Assembly: GCA_016706225.1 (NCBI GenBank) | Contig: JADJKB010000010.1 | Location: 1 to 64,000, forward strand | Origin: Myxococcales bacterium | Lineage (GTDB): Bacteria; Myxococcota_A; Polyangia; Polyangiales; Polyangiaceae | DNA: 64,000 bases | Direction: 5' to 3' | Part shown: positions 1 through 8,565 of the stretch, in pieces | How the letters are laid out: every line of letters begins with the position of its first letter | Numbering within the stretch: the stretch's first letter is position 1 | The notes under the pieces: model-generated | Databases searched by the model: none | What the model was told of the DNA's origin: nothing | The model's input: the letters and a program-made list of their open reading frames with translations, nothing else | Program-made: the position numbers and the translations under genes

Positions 1-234
1 AGCTACTCATTCATCGAGGCCAGCTACGACGAGGACCTGCCGACTTTGCATCGTTTTTTGGACGCCCATTTGAATGAGGCTGGACTCTTCGCAAGTCACC
101 ACGATGCTACAGTCTTCCTTGAGACCTACGCGGCCGCCCTGGCGGCAGGCAGTCCGATCGAGACGCTCGATGGATCCGTTCTGATTCCATTGTGGGAGGA
201 TCGCGGCGCGGAGTGCCTTCGCGCACTGCTGTAA
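1..234 (+). CDS. C-terminal part of a putative immunity protein (5' end outside window)
   Basis: The reading frame is open from base 1 to a TAA at 232-234, giving the last 77 residues of a protein whose start lies upstream. It is acidic and ends in WEDRGAECLRALL. I recognise no family. The functional guess rests on position: it is the last gene before the hairpin element at 265, and in cassettes A to D the gene in that place is the small partner following an Rhs-type toxin. A start inside the window (TTG at 46) would remove well-behaved coding sequence, so I treat the gene as running in from the left. It could equally be an unrelated small cytosolic protein. Confidence 0.5.
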   Translation, partial: SYSFIEASYDEDLPTLHRFLDAHLNEAGLFASHHDATVFLETYAAALAAGSPIETLDGSVLIPLWEDRGAECLRALL

Positions 235-264
235 AGCGGTGACCGAGGAAGCACCTCGCCCCGT

Positions 265-358
265 CCCAATCCCGCGTTGGCACGCGGCGGGCGTTTCCGC
301 GCCGCGCATCTCGTCTCCGCGCCGCCCTCCCGCCGTCGAGGCCCAACGCAGGATTGGG
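265..358. repeat. Cassette-boundary hairpin element, copy A
   Basis: The outer arms (CCCAATCCCGCGTTGGC at the left, CCCAACGCAGGATTGGG at the right) are inverted repeats of about 17 bp. Inside them CGGCGGG pairs with CCCGCCG, so the element can fold into one long stem-loop. It sits 30 bases after the preceding gene and 67 bases before the ATG of cassette A. Six copies exist in the first 12.3 kb. Confidence 0.85.
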
Positions 359-425
359 CGGGCGCTGTGACGAACAACGCTTCCGAGCATCGCCCAGCTC
401 AGCGGATTCGTGCGATCATGCGGGC

Positions 426-1496
426 ATGAGCGGGGCCGCCGTGAAGCGCATGCTCTTGGCGCTGTGCGCAGCGATAGCGCTGGTGGTCTTGCCCGGCTCG
501 CAGCCCGCGCACGCGCATCCAATCTCGGAACGACGCGCCCCCTCCATCCGCGCGCAGCGCCGGCCCCAGGCCCTTCCAACTTCACGCGTCTCGCATCGAC
601 TCGAGCTGCGACTCCCGGCCTGGGAAGCCGGCGCGAGCACGGATTTGGAGGGGGCAGGCGGCGCGCAGCGGCGCGCAAGCGCCGCGAGCAACGACCGGGG
701 GAGGCATCAAAGCGGCAAGCTCCTCCCCCCCGATGACGGCACGCCCTATCCCGGAATCAACCAACCCCTCCGCTGGCAGGGACGGTGGTTCTTCAACGGC
801 CAGGGCATCGACCTGTACGATTTCAGGAACCGTGTGTGGAGTCCGGAGCTGGGGGCGTTTTTGTCGCCAGACGACTTCATCTACCACCGGGGGACCGGGA
901 CGTTGTGGTCGTGGCCCGGACAGAACCCGATTCGGCATCGGGATCCGAGCGGACACATCTCCATCTACGACTTCCTGTCGCCCGACGAGAACCAGGCCCT
1001 CACCAACTGGGACACGAACACCAGCGCGATGAACTTCCTCCGGGAGTCGAGCTATCGCGCGTTCCGGGTGGGGGACTACGGCACGGCAGCGCTCGATGCT
1101 GCCGCAGCGGTGGCCGTGTCGGCGTACGGATACCTCAACACCGAGGAGGGGCAAACCGCTGCGGCGATCGTGGGCGGGGTGAGCGGCATGGGAGGGGGCT
1201 CGAGAGGAGCCTGCCGGGTCCCGTCCATGCGCATCAACATGCTAGATCCAGTCCCGTCACCGAAGGGCCTGGGGCAGCGACCGACCGTCCTCCAGACCGG
1301 TGGCCACACGCTCTCGCCCCAGACTCTCGACGCGCTGGGGCTCGACCGGGGAACTGGCAAGCGTGCCATGGAGGGGCTGAAGAGAGACAATGCTCTCCCA
1401 CCGAGCTTCCACGAGACCAAGATTCTGTCGAACGGTGACATCGTGAACAGCCACACGGGCAAGCGCATTGGGAACATCTTCGAATATGTCCCGTGA
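426..1496 (+). CDS. Mini-Rhs polymorphic toxin, cassette A (intact)
   Basis: A 356-residue secreted-toxin candidate. Residues 1-30 are a Sec signal peptide (KR, then a Leu/Ala/Val core, ending AHA). Residues 31-95 are an Arg/Pro-rich linker. Residues about 105-175 are the last Rhs repeat (RWQGRW, YDFRNRVWSPELGAF, LWSWPGQNP, DPSG), and the rest is a unique tip. The tip has an Ala-rich segment and ends in a compact domain with GHTLSP, FHETKILSNGD and GKRIGNIFEYVP. Its layout recalls small RNase-type toxin domains, but I cannot name the family with confidence. The ATG at 426 is chosen because all cassettes share it. The partner gene overlaps the stop codon. Full-length Rhs proteins exceed 1,000 residues; this has only the leader and the final repeat. 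Confidence 0.75.
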   Translation: MSGAAVKRMLLALCAAIALVVLPGSQPAHAHPISERRAPSIRAQRRPQALPTSRVSHRLELRLPAWEAGASTDLEGAGGAQRRASAASNDRGRHQSGKLLPPDDGTPYPGINQPLRWQGRWFFNGQGIDLYDFRNRVWSPELGAFLSPDDFIYHRGTGTLWSWPGQNPIRHRDPSGHISIYDFLSPDENQALTNWDTNTSAMNFLRESSYRAFRVGDYGTAALDAAAAVAVSAYGYLNTEEGQTAAAIVGGVSGMGGGSRGACRVPSMRINMLDPVPSPKGLGQRPTVLQTGGHTLSPQTLDALGLDRGTGKRAMEGLKRDNALPPSFHETKILSNGDIVNSHTGKRIGNIFEYVP

Positions 1497-1905
1497 GAGA
1501 GAGGGCGCGCCTGCTGTTCCCGCGAGCGGAACGGTCCATCTGGCCCTGGTCGGGGATAGAGTGGATCCGTCCGTTGCAAGCAATGCTCTGGGACTTGAAG
1601 CGAGTCGCTGCTTCGCCAAGGGCGAACGCTACCAGACGCGCGACGGACGCCAGCTGACGCGCCCGCACGGGGTGTGGCGGATCGAATTCGAAGCGGCAGA
1701 CGTGGAACTCGCGGCTGAGGCGTTGCTCGCGGTCGTGGAGCCGCGGGCCGCGCAGATCCGAAGCCTCGCACACGAGATGGACGCCCTCGTCGTTGGCGGA
1801 GTGTGGTGGGCTCCGGACGAGGGCGCGGGTGGCTTCAGCATCAAGGGCCCAACGCTTGCTCGGTTGTCCGCGCTGTGCGAGCGACTTGATTTCTACTTCG
1901 GCTGA
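1486..1905 (+). CDS. DUF4279-like immunity protein
   Basis: A 139-residue cytosolic protein whose ATG lies inside the end of the cassette A toxin (11-base overlap), so translation is probably coupled. The pattern VDPSVASNALGLEAS, KGERYQ, HGVWRIEF, then helices and a final LDFYFG fits DUF4279, a family often found next to polymorphic toxins. A TTG at 1468 would add six residues; the ATG is preferred. By position its role would be to neutralise the tip of cassette A; binding is inferred. Confidence 0.7.
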   Translation: MSREREGAPAVPASGTVHLALVGDRVDPSVASNALGLEASRCFAKGERYQTRDGRQLTRPHGVWRIEFEAADVELAAEALLAVVEPRAAQIRSLAHEMDALVVGGVWWAPDEGAGGFSIKGPTLARLSALCERLDFYFG

Positions 1906-1989
1906 GTTTGTGTTGCCGGCCAAACTGACGTCGCACGAAACTCCAAAACTGACGTCGTAAAGATTTCCGAAGAAGCTCGCGCTGCCATC

Positions 1990-2894
1990 GCAATTCGCGA
2001 CTGAAACGGTCGTAGGCGCAGGATGCAAAACGACCAACGCCGTCGTAGCGCTGGTGGGCACCACGACAGCGCTGGCCGCGTGCAGCGAAGTCGCTACTGC
2101 GGCAGGTCGACCTCCCTTGCGCCAGTGTGGCTGGAGCAAGACGCGGTTGATTTGCTTCAGGTCGACGGTTTTGGTGCGGTCGCGCACGGCTTCGAACAGG
2201 GCGCTGAGGCAGAGGTTTCTGGCGCGGCGCAGGACGCCCTCGGACGAGCGGACGATGAGGCTGAGCGCGTCGTCAGTGAAGGTCGAGTGGGCGAGCGCCA
2301 CCTTGTCGAGCTCGGCGCGGATGAAGTCGGCCACGCTGTCGGGTGCGAGCTTCTGCATCAGGACCGAGTAGGTGACGCGGTTCTTGATGTCTTCGTTGAC
2401 GGTGAGGCCCAGGCGGCTGAGCAACTCGGGCTGGGCGACCAAGACCAGGCAGTGATTCTTGGGGAAGTCTTCGAAGAGCAGCCGGATCCGGCGCAACGCG
2501 GAGACGTCCATCAGGTGCGCGTCGTCGATGATGGGCGCGAGCATCTTGCCGCGATGCGTTGAGCCGGCGCGCCTCTTCGATGAGTCGCTTTTCGCAGCGG
2601 AAGTCGGCCCCGTCCGGCTCGATCTGAAACGCCTCGCACAGAATGCGCAGCGTGCCGTGGTAGGTGTGCAGTGTGCGGTTGACGACGGGCGTGATGAGGC
2701 GCTTGGGATCGTGCTGGACCAAGGCCTGCTTGACGACGCTCTTGCCGGTGCCGGGCTCGCCGACGATGACGCACAGGCCGCCCTGCTGGCAGTGCACGCG
2801 CACGGTGTCGAGCACTTCCCTCTGGTGCGGCAACAGGGTCAGGATTCTCCGCCGAGAATGGGTCTTTCGCCAGACCGAAGTGAGCGCGGATCAC
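1990..2894 (-). pseudogene. Transposon AAA ATPase (ExeA/TniB-like), frameshifted
   Basis: The protein starts at a GTG overlapping the transposase stop codon (GTGA), with MIRAHFGLAKDPFS. The next conserved block, LPHQREVLDTV followed by Walker A GEPGTGKS, is in a second frame. Walker B (IIDDAHLM) and the sensor region (LVAQPELLSRLG, NRVTYSV) are in a third. At least two frameshifts therefore separate the pieces. The last frame runs on with no stop through the transposon end, so the true 3' end is unclear and the start coordinate given is approximate. The intact family hydrolyses ATP and delivers the transposase to target DNA. Confidence 0.75.
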
Positions 2895-4130
2895 GACTGC
2901 ACCGCCGGCTTGGTCGCGCGCCGGCGCGTTCGCGTGAGCTTTTTCGAGGGCTTTCGGTCATTGGCGACGAAGTCGACGGGGCGTGCCTCGCCTGGAACAC
3001 GATCGCGCGGTCGAAGTGCAATCGATCGAAGCGGACCTTGGATCTTGCGACTTCGGAGATCGCGCGGCGCTTCGAAGCGGGTGTCCTTGAGGGAGAAGGT
3101 GTTGTCGGCAAGGACGGTGCGATTTTGCTCGACGAAGAAGAACTCGTCGTTGACGTCCCCGGGCGGCAGGAAGCGGATGCGGCGGAGATCGAGTCCGAAG
3201 CGATCGATGGGGCGCATGCCGAGGGAGCCGTGCTCGCTCTGGTTGTACTCGTCCTCGACCCAAGCGGTGAAAGCTCGGTTGAGGGCGTCGAGGCTCGACA
3301 GGTCGAGCTGCCGGCTGAGGAAGCTCATGCGGACAGTGCGGAAAAAGCGCTCGATCTTGCCCTTGGCGGCGCCGTCGCGCACGGGCGTGTGGCACAGGAT
3401 GGCGCCGATGCGCTGGCAGACCTGACTGATCTCCAGCGAGGAGTAGTTGCTGCCGTTGTCGACGTACAGGGACTCGGCACAGGCCGCGCTTGTAGAGCGC
3501 GCTCTTGAAGGCCTCGAGCAGAAGTTCGGTGTTGTCGGCGGAAAGAATTGCCCGTGACAGCACACGCGGCTCGCGTCGTCCAGAAACGCGATCAGCTTGG
3601 CTTGCACCTTGCCCGCGCCGATGCCGCACGTAGGGGCCAAACATCGTGTCGGCCTGCCAGAGTTCATTGGCGTGCGCCTTGGCGAAAGCCAGCCGGCGCT
3701 TGTCTTTGACTTCGGCGTCGGGCTTGAGCAGCTCGTGGGCCTTGAACGACGCGGCGGAAGGTGTTCGGGGCGATGCTCGCGCTGCAGCAAGCCGCGCTCG
3801 ATGCAGGCGCGGTAGACCGCCGTCACGTTGGGGCGGGCCGCGGAAGCTGCCGCGCACCTGGTCTATGGCCTCGAGCACCTCCTCGGGCGTCGTCTTGCGC
3901 GTCTTGCCCTTGTCTGAGCGGGTCTTCGGCTTCACCGTCGTGATGCCGTTTTTCTCGTAGCGCGAGTACCAAGTCTGGATCGTGCGCCAGGTGAATTGGA
4001 AGCGCTGGCCATCCTCGTCGAGGAACACTTGGCCGCTGACGTGGCGAATGCGCGCCACGATGCTGTTGCCTGGCGCCGATTCGATGGCGCTGAGCACCCG
4101 CATCTTCAAGTAGCTGCTGACTCGTTTCAT
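2891..4130 (-). pseudogene. DDE transposase with rve integrase core, frameshifted
   Basis: From the ATG at 4130 the N-terminal part reads MKRVSSYLKMRVLSAIESAP, then an HTH stretch (FTWRTIQTWYSRYEKNG). Later conserved blocks are split between two frames: RRLAFAKAHANELWQADTMFG (first catalytic Asp, ADT) in one, and LIAFLDDASRVCCHGQFF, LYVDNGSNYSS (second Asp) and PVRDGAAKGKIERFFRTVR (catalytic Glu) in another. Several indels between about 3450 and 3830 break the frame. The catalytic triad is still recognisable, so inactivation is by frameshift. The stop codon overlaps the ATPase start. Confidence 0.8.
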
Positions 4131-4290
4131 GTTGGGTCCTTTCAGGGGCGCGCGGCCCCCGCCCGGACGTCTACGGCGAGCCGCGTTGGGATCCGGATTG
4201 CCGTCTGCTGTTGTTGTGTGCGCCCGGTTCGAAGGCGCCCGCAGGCTACGAGCGCAGTGTGGATGGCGCGCGGAGGTGACGATGGCGCGA

Positions 4291-4860
4291 TCAACCGTCG
4301 AAGAGCCCACGCTGCAGGCGGCCCTGAAAGCCGGATAGGAGCTCAGTCTTGCCAGAGCCGATCACGACGCGCAGGTGCGCCCACAGCTGCGCCAGCGGCT
4401 CACGCGCCGTGCTCGGGGTGCCGTCGCCTCGCGGCACAGGCGGGCGCGGAGCGCGCTCTGCGCCCTCGCACAAGCGCTGCCAGAGTCGATACCCGCTCGA
4501 CAGCGACAGCGCGCCGCCCGCCGCGCGCAGCCACGCTGTCCGCCTGCTGAGCCCGGACAAGACGAGCTGCAAGAAGACCCAGAGCGTGAGCGTGCGCACG
4601 AGGAAACCGGCGACCACGGTCGACAGCTTCACCGAAAAGGTCCGGCCACACCCGCGTTGCCTGCCGCGGTTCGAGCAAAAGAACCGCCGGCCGCGCACCA
4701 CGATCTCGGACCCGCGCTCCGCGTAACCGCGCAGGAAGCCGTGGCCGATGAGGGCTCCGGTCCGGCGGCAATGCGGACACGCGATGAGCTTGATGCCCTC
4801 GAGCACCGCGCCGAGCGCGACGTCGGAGTCTGCGAAGCGCGGAGGGCCGAGCGGGCGCAA
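4291..4860 (-). CDS. Transposon-associated zinc-binding protein
   Basis: A 189-residue protein with two Cys clusters, ACPHCRRTGALIGHGF near residue 33 and FFCSNRGRQRGCGRTF near residue 61, forming a likely zinc ribbon as in DNA-binding regions of transposases. A hydrophobic helical segment follows (VVAGFLVRTLTLWVFLQLV). It lies 160 bases upstream of the transposase on the same strand and appears to be the third gene of the element. Its frame is intact, unlike its two neighbours. Its role in transposition is not known to me; DNA-end or target recognition is a guess from the zinc ribbon. Confidence 0.6.
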   Translation of the reverse strand: MRPLGPPRFADSDVALGAVLEGIKLIACPHCRRTGALIGHGFLRGYAERGSEIVVRGRRFFCSNRGRQRGCGRTFSVKLSTVVAGFLVRTLTLWVFLQLVLSGLSRRTAWLRAAGGALSLSSGYRLWQRLCEGAERAPRPPVPRGDGTPSTAREPLAQLWAHLRVVIGSGKTELLSGFQGRLQRGLFDG

Positions 4861-4959
4861 GGGCGGCTGCCCTATCGATGCCGACTTCTCACGTCAAAAC
4901 ACCAGCCGCCGCAAGCCCGAATTGTCGGCGTTTTCCATGCGCCACCATCCGACGTCAAT

Positions 4960-5314
4960 TCGGGTGAATTCGAGCTGGGGCTACGACTGGAGTGCGGCTT
5001 TCAACATCTACGCGGCAGTGCCGACCGACGGGAGCGGTGCCGTCGAAACCGGATTCCTGAACCGACCGACGGTGGCCAAGAAGAGCGGTGCTGTCGTGGG
5101 TGCACGACTCTTCTGCGAGCCGCAGTCGAGCGGCGTTTCGGGAGTGCTGTTTTCCGACATCGGGATCTGGAACGCGCCCAGGGAGATCGGCACGGATCTG
5201 ATCTTCGTCCACAACCCGATGGCGGCTGTGCCGCTGCCCGTCGGGGTCTTCGGATTCGCCACCGAGTACCACGTGGGGCCGGGGGGAAAACTCTGCACGA
5301 AGCAGCGCGGCTGA
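4960..5314 (+). pseudogene. 3' remnant of a gene cut by the transposon
   Basis: From about 4960 to the TGA at 5312-5314 the plus strand codes about 115 residues of orderly protein (YDWSAAFNIYAAVP, FSDIGIWNAPREIGTDLIFVHNP, GVFGFATEYHVG). Upstream the same frame runs antisense through the transposon, so the true 5' end is missing. It ends 31 bases before hairpin copy B, the place held by immunity genes elsewhere in the array. It may therefore be the tail of an immunity gene, or of a toxin tip, from a cassette lost when the transposon inserted. I do not recognise the family. Confidence 0.5.
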
Positions 5315-5345
5315 ACCCCCTTGGGTGGTCCTGCGCCCCGCCCTG

Positions 5346-5438
5346 CCCAATCCCGCGTTGGCCCGCGGCGGGCGTCTCCGCGCCGCGCATCTCGTCTCCG
5401 CGCCGCCCTCCCGCCGTCGAGGCCCAACGCAGATTGGG
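5346..5438. repeat. Cassette-boundary hairpin element, copy B
   Basis: Same arms as copy A. The right arm lacks one G (CCCAACGCAGATTGGG). It lies 31 bases after the remnant ending at 5314 and 67 bases before the cassette B leader. Confidence 0.85.
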
Positions 5439-5505
5439 CGGGCGCAGTGACGGGCAACGCTTCCGAGCATCGCCCAGCTCAGCGGATTCGTGCGATCATG
5501 CGGGC

Positions 5506-6481
5506 ATGAGCGGGGCCGCCGTGAAGCGCATGCTCTTGGCGCTGTGCGCAGCGATAGCGCTGGTGGTCTTGCCCGGCTCGCAGCCCGCACACGCGCATCC
5601 AATCTCGGAACGACGCGCCCCTCCATCCCGCGCGCAGCGCCGGCCCCAGGCCCTTCCAACTTCACGCTTCGCATCGACTCGAGCTGCGACTCCCGGCCTG
5701 GGAAGCCGGCGCGAGCACGGATTTGGAGGGGGCAGGCGGCGCGCAGCGGCGCGATAGCGCCGCGAGCAACGACCGGGGGAGGCATCAAAGCGGCAAGCTC
5801 CTTCCACCGGATGCCGGCACGCCCTATCCCGGAATCAACCAACCCCTTCGCTGGCAGGGGCGGTGGTTCTTCAACGGCCAGGGCATCGACCTGTACGATT
5901 TCAGAAACCGAGTGTGGAGTCCGGAGTTGGGGGCGTTCCTGAGCCCGGATGAGTTTGGATACGCGACCACGACGGGGACACTGTGGTCGTGGCCGGGGCA
6001 GAATCCGATCGCGATTCGCGACCCGAGCGGAAATGTCGCTCTTTGGGCGGCAGGCGCGGTGGTCGGAGGCGTGGCCAATCTGATCGCGTATTCTGTGACG
6101 GCACCGACATCGATGAGTTGGGGTCAGTTCTTACAGGGCGCGGCCGGTGCCGCTGCGGGTGGAGCGCTCGCAGGGGCGCTCGCGACCGTCAACCCGGCGG
6201 CGGCGGCGCTGGGAGGAGCTGGTGGATCCGCGCTCGACGACCTGATCGCCGGTCGATCGGTAAGCGCGGAGGGAGTCGTGCTTGGAGCGCTACTCGGTCC
6301 GGTCGGCGGTTTGGCCGGAGAGCAGGCCGGGGTGGCGCTCGGCAAAGGCTTGCTCGCATCCAAGGGAGTCAAGGACCTCGCCAAGCAACAAGCCCTTGAA
6401 GCTACGCTCAAGGGCGGCGGCGAAGGAATAGCCCTCGCCATCGACAAGAACCAGCTCCAGCAGGTCTGCGAATCCAAGTGA
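5506..6481 (+). pseudogene. Mini-Rhs toxin, cassette B (leader out of frame with tip)
   Basis: The leader ATG at 5506 codes the same signal peptide as cassette A but runs into a stop at 5757. Two bases are missing near 5666 compared with A (ACGCTTCGCATC against ACGCGTCTCGCATC). Restoring them joins the leader to the frame ending at 6481, which holds the Rhs segment (YDFRNRVWSPELGAF, DEFGYATTTGTLWSWPGQNP) and the tip. The tip is rich in Gly and Ala, with glycine-zipper-like stretches (AAGAAAGGALAGALA, VLGALLGPVGGLAGEQAGVALGKG) as seen in membrane-inserting or translocation segments. The tip could only be expressed from an internal start such as TTG 5723, without a signal peptide. The partner gene overlaps the stop. 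Confidence 0.75.
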
Positions 6482-6927
6482 GCCGAGCCAAACCGACCGT
6501 TTGGATCGCGAGCTTCGGCATGCCGACGGCGGGTTTCGGTGCGTATGTCTACGCGGCGGTGAGTGTGCTGCTCGCATACGTGGGACTTCGCTGGAGTCGA
6601 GTTCTATTTGGCACTCCCGCGGACGTAGTGGCGTTTCTTGGAATATTGCTCCTGGCTGCCGTGGTGGCCGACACACTCGGTGCCTCGCGCATCGAGCTTC
6701 ACGCGGACACCATCGTCGTGCGTCACCTCGGCGTGTTCAGCCGTCGGCAGAGCGTCCGCCTTTCCAGTGTTGACGGGATTCAGGCCTGGGGCGAGCACTA
6801 CACCCGAATTGAGCTGACCCTCGCGAACGATCAAGTCATTCGCATCGGGCCGTGGCGCAGGTCGCGCGCTAGGCTCGCGCAGGAGACGGTCGCCCGGGTT
6901 CGCGAGCGCATCGATGCGCGATTGTGA
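6478..6927 (+). CDS. Membrane immunity protein with PH-like domain, cassette B
   Basis: The GTG start overlaps the toxin stop (GTGA), so the two genes are translationally coupled. The 149-residue product has two hydrophobic segments (about 20-40 and 46-66). A soluble C-terminal half follows, with alternating strands (IELHADTIVVRHLG, RQSVRLSSVDGIQAWG, RIELTLANDQVIRIGPW), like bacterial PH-type membrane-anchored domains. A membrane-bound partner fits the hydrophobic glycine-zipper tip of cassette B, which suggests protection at the inner membrane; this is inference. The gene is intact although its toxin is frameshifted. Confidence 0.65.
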   Translation: MSRAKPTVWIASFGMPTAGFGAYVYAAVSVLLAYVGLRWSRVLFGTPADVVAFLGILLLAAVVADTLGASRIELHADTIVVRHLGVFSRRQSVRLSSVDGIQAWGEHYTRIELTLANDQVIRIGPWRRSRARLAQETVARVRERIDARL

Positions 6928-6985
6928 CCGAAATGCGCCTGGCTGCGTTGGAGTGGCTGAGTGAGCCCCGCCCCGCTCCGCCCTC

Positions 6986-7100
6986 CCCAATCCCGCGTTG
7001 GCCCGCGGCGGGCAGACACGCGTCGCACATCGTCGCACCGCGTGGAAGTCATTCCGCTCCCCGCCGCCCTCCCGCCGTCGAGGCCCAACGCAGGATTGGG
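6986..7100. repeat. Cassette-boundary hairpin element, copy C (different loop)
   Basis: The arms match the other copies (CCCAATCCCGCGTTGG and CCCAACGCAGGATTGGG), and CCCGCCG is kept. The interior between about 7013 and 7065 is a different, longer sequence. Conserved arms around a replaced loop suggest that the paired stem matters. Confidence 0.8.
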
Positions 7101-7167
7101 CGGGCGCTGTGACGAACAACGCTTCCGAGCATCGCCCAGCTCAGCGGATTCGTGCGATCATGCGGGC

Positions 7168-8066
7168 ATGAGCGGGGCCGCGGTGAAGCGCATGCTCTTG
7201 GCGCTGTGCGCAGCGATAGCGCTGGTGGTCTTGCCCGGCTCGCAGCCCGCGCACGCGCATCCAATCTCGGAACGACGCGCCCCCTCCATCCGCGCGCAGC
7301 GCCGGCCCCAGGCCCTTCCAACTTCACGCTTCTCGCATCGACTCGAGCTGCGACTCCCGGCCTGGGAAGCCGGCGCGAGCACGGATTTGAGGGGCAGGCG
7401 GCGCAGCAGCGCGCGCAAGCGCCGCGAGCAACGACCGGGGGAGGCATCAAAGCGAGCTCGACTGCATCGGCAACGTGCGACGCTTGCGTGGTGGCGCACG
7501 CTACGGCGCGGGGGCGGCGCTGCCGAGTGATCTCGGCGGTGCGCAATCGGCAGTGGTCGCCGGAGTTGGGGGCGTTCGTCAGTCCGGATGAGTTTGGGTA
7601 TGCGACCACGACGGGAACGCTCTGGTCATGGCCGGGGCAGAATCCGATGCGGTGGCGGGATCCCTTCGGGAACGAGCCGATTCCGGAGGGGCTGCGGAAC
7701 CAGCTGCAATACTACTATCCCGCCATCGACCTCTCAGACGTCAACGTGAATCGGAATTCGTTGCGCATCTCGGAGAACGCGAATGCGGAGGCCAAAGGGT
7801 ACGATATCGATTTCGCTCCGGGCCTCGACCCGTTCGCCGGTCGCGGCCTTCGGACGCTGGCGCACGAACTGACGCATGTGCAGCAATACGAGCAGTTCAA
7901 TCGAGACCGAGGCTGGATCCTCACGTTGTTCGGCTACGACTTTTACAAGGAGTCGCGAGAAAAGTACCCCGAATCGCTGCCTCATGACGAGCGCTGGTGG
8001 GAGTACTTGGCGATACAGTGGGGCACACATGTCTACGCCGAGATCTCGCAGGTCTGCAAAGACTAG
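7168..8066 (+). pseudogene. Mini-Rhs toxin with zinc-metallopeptidase tip, cassette C (two lesions)
   Basis: The leader starts at ATG 7168. It loses two bases in the G-run near 7390, and its frame ends at 7530. A second lesion is a 137-base loss compared with cassette E (E bases 10785-10921), which removes most of the Rhs linker. Adding both back restores one frame. The tip keeps the Rhs end (NRQWSPELGAF) and then carries FAPGLDPFAGRGLRTLAHELTHVQQYE. HELTH (7863-7877) is a zincin HExxH site, and the surroundings match DUF4157-type peptidase domains. The tip would be a peptidase toxin if expressed. The partner gene overlaps its end. Confidence 0.75.
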
Positions 8067-8346
8067 CGTGCGTTCCGCCTCCATTGTCGCAGGAAAGAGC
8101 CTCGCGCTGTTGTTCCCGTGCATGCTTTGGGGGTTTGGTCTCTACCTTCGTTCAGAGCTGCACCTGCGAGTCCTGTTCGCGACAACAATTCTCGCCAACC
8201 TCACGTTCCTGGTCAACGAGCTACGGGGCGAGTCGGCAGGCACGACGTGGCAAAAGCTGCGGCTTCCCATTGGGGCAGCGGTGCTCGCACTCAACATTGC
8301 GTGCTTCCACTGGGGCCGATATCCGCCTTCTCCGGTCATCGACTAG
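8029..8346 (+). CDS. Small membrane protein, putative immunity, cassette C
   Basis: A 105-residue protein from the ATG at 8029, which overlaps the cassette C tip by 38 bases. A GTG at 8068, just after the toxin stop, would give 92 residues. It has a basic N-terminus and three hydrophobic segments (SLALLFPCMLWGFGLYL; LRVLFATTILANLTFLV; IGAAVLALNIACFHWG). It shows no known catalytic motif. Position and orientation match the immunity genes of the other cassettes. A membrane partner for a peptidase tip suggests action at the envelope, but that is inference. Confidence 0.55.
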   Translation: MSTPRSRRSAKTSVRSASIVAGKSLALLFPCMLWGFGLYLRSELHLRVLFATTILANLTFLVNELRGESAGTTWQKLRLPIGAAVLALNIACFHWGRYPPSPVID

Positions 8347-8404
8347 GATTGTGACGCCGCGCTCACTCGTGCTCGTGAGCCTGGACTGCGCGACCGCGCC
8401 CCTC

Positions 8405-8498
8405 CCCAATCCCGCGTTGGCCCGCGGCGGGCGTTTCCGCGCCGCGCATCTCGTCTCCGCGCCGCCCTCCCGCCGCCGAGGCCCAACGCAGGATTGGG
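8405..8498. repeat. Cassette-boundary hairpin element, copy D
   Basis: Arms are as in copy A, with one T-to-C change in the inner arm (CCCGCCGCCGAGG). It lies 58 bases after the cassette C partner gene and 67 bases before the cassette D leader. Confidence 0.85.
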
Positions 8499-8565
8499 CG
8501 GGCGCAGTGACGGGCAACGCTTCCGAGCATCGCCCAGCTCAGCGGATTCGTGCGATCATGCGGGC

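Larger units (their letters stand above)
1910..4985 (-). mobile_element. Decayed three-gene DDE transposon inserted in the toxin array
   Basis: The minus strand carries, in order, a Cys-rich protein (4860-4291), an rve/DDE transposase (4130-2891) and an AAA ATPase (from 2894). This is the two-subunit transposase-plus-ATPase plan of IS21/Tn552/Mu-like elements. The transposase and ATPase genes are broken by frameshifts. Near the left end CTGACGTCG occurs twice (about 1926 and 1946). Near the right end, read inward, TTGACGTCG and TTGACGTGA occur at about 4950 and 4890. These may be paired transposase-binding sites. Exact termini and target duplication could not be fixed, so the limits are approximate. 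Confidence 0.65.

Noticed and set aside
1234..1990. Continuation of the transposon ATPase frame beyond the element
   Set aside because: The sequence after LLQPHWR loses family character and runs through the element end and antisense to the DUF4279 gene; it reflects a missing stop, not a longer protein.
4375..5505. Plus-strand frame leading into the cassette B leader
   Set aside because: It is antisense to the zinc-binding transposon gene and then crosses the hairpin; only the part from ATG 5506 is shared with other leaders.
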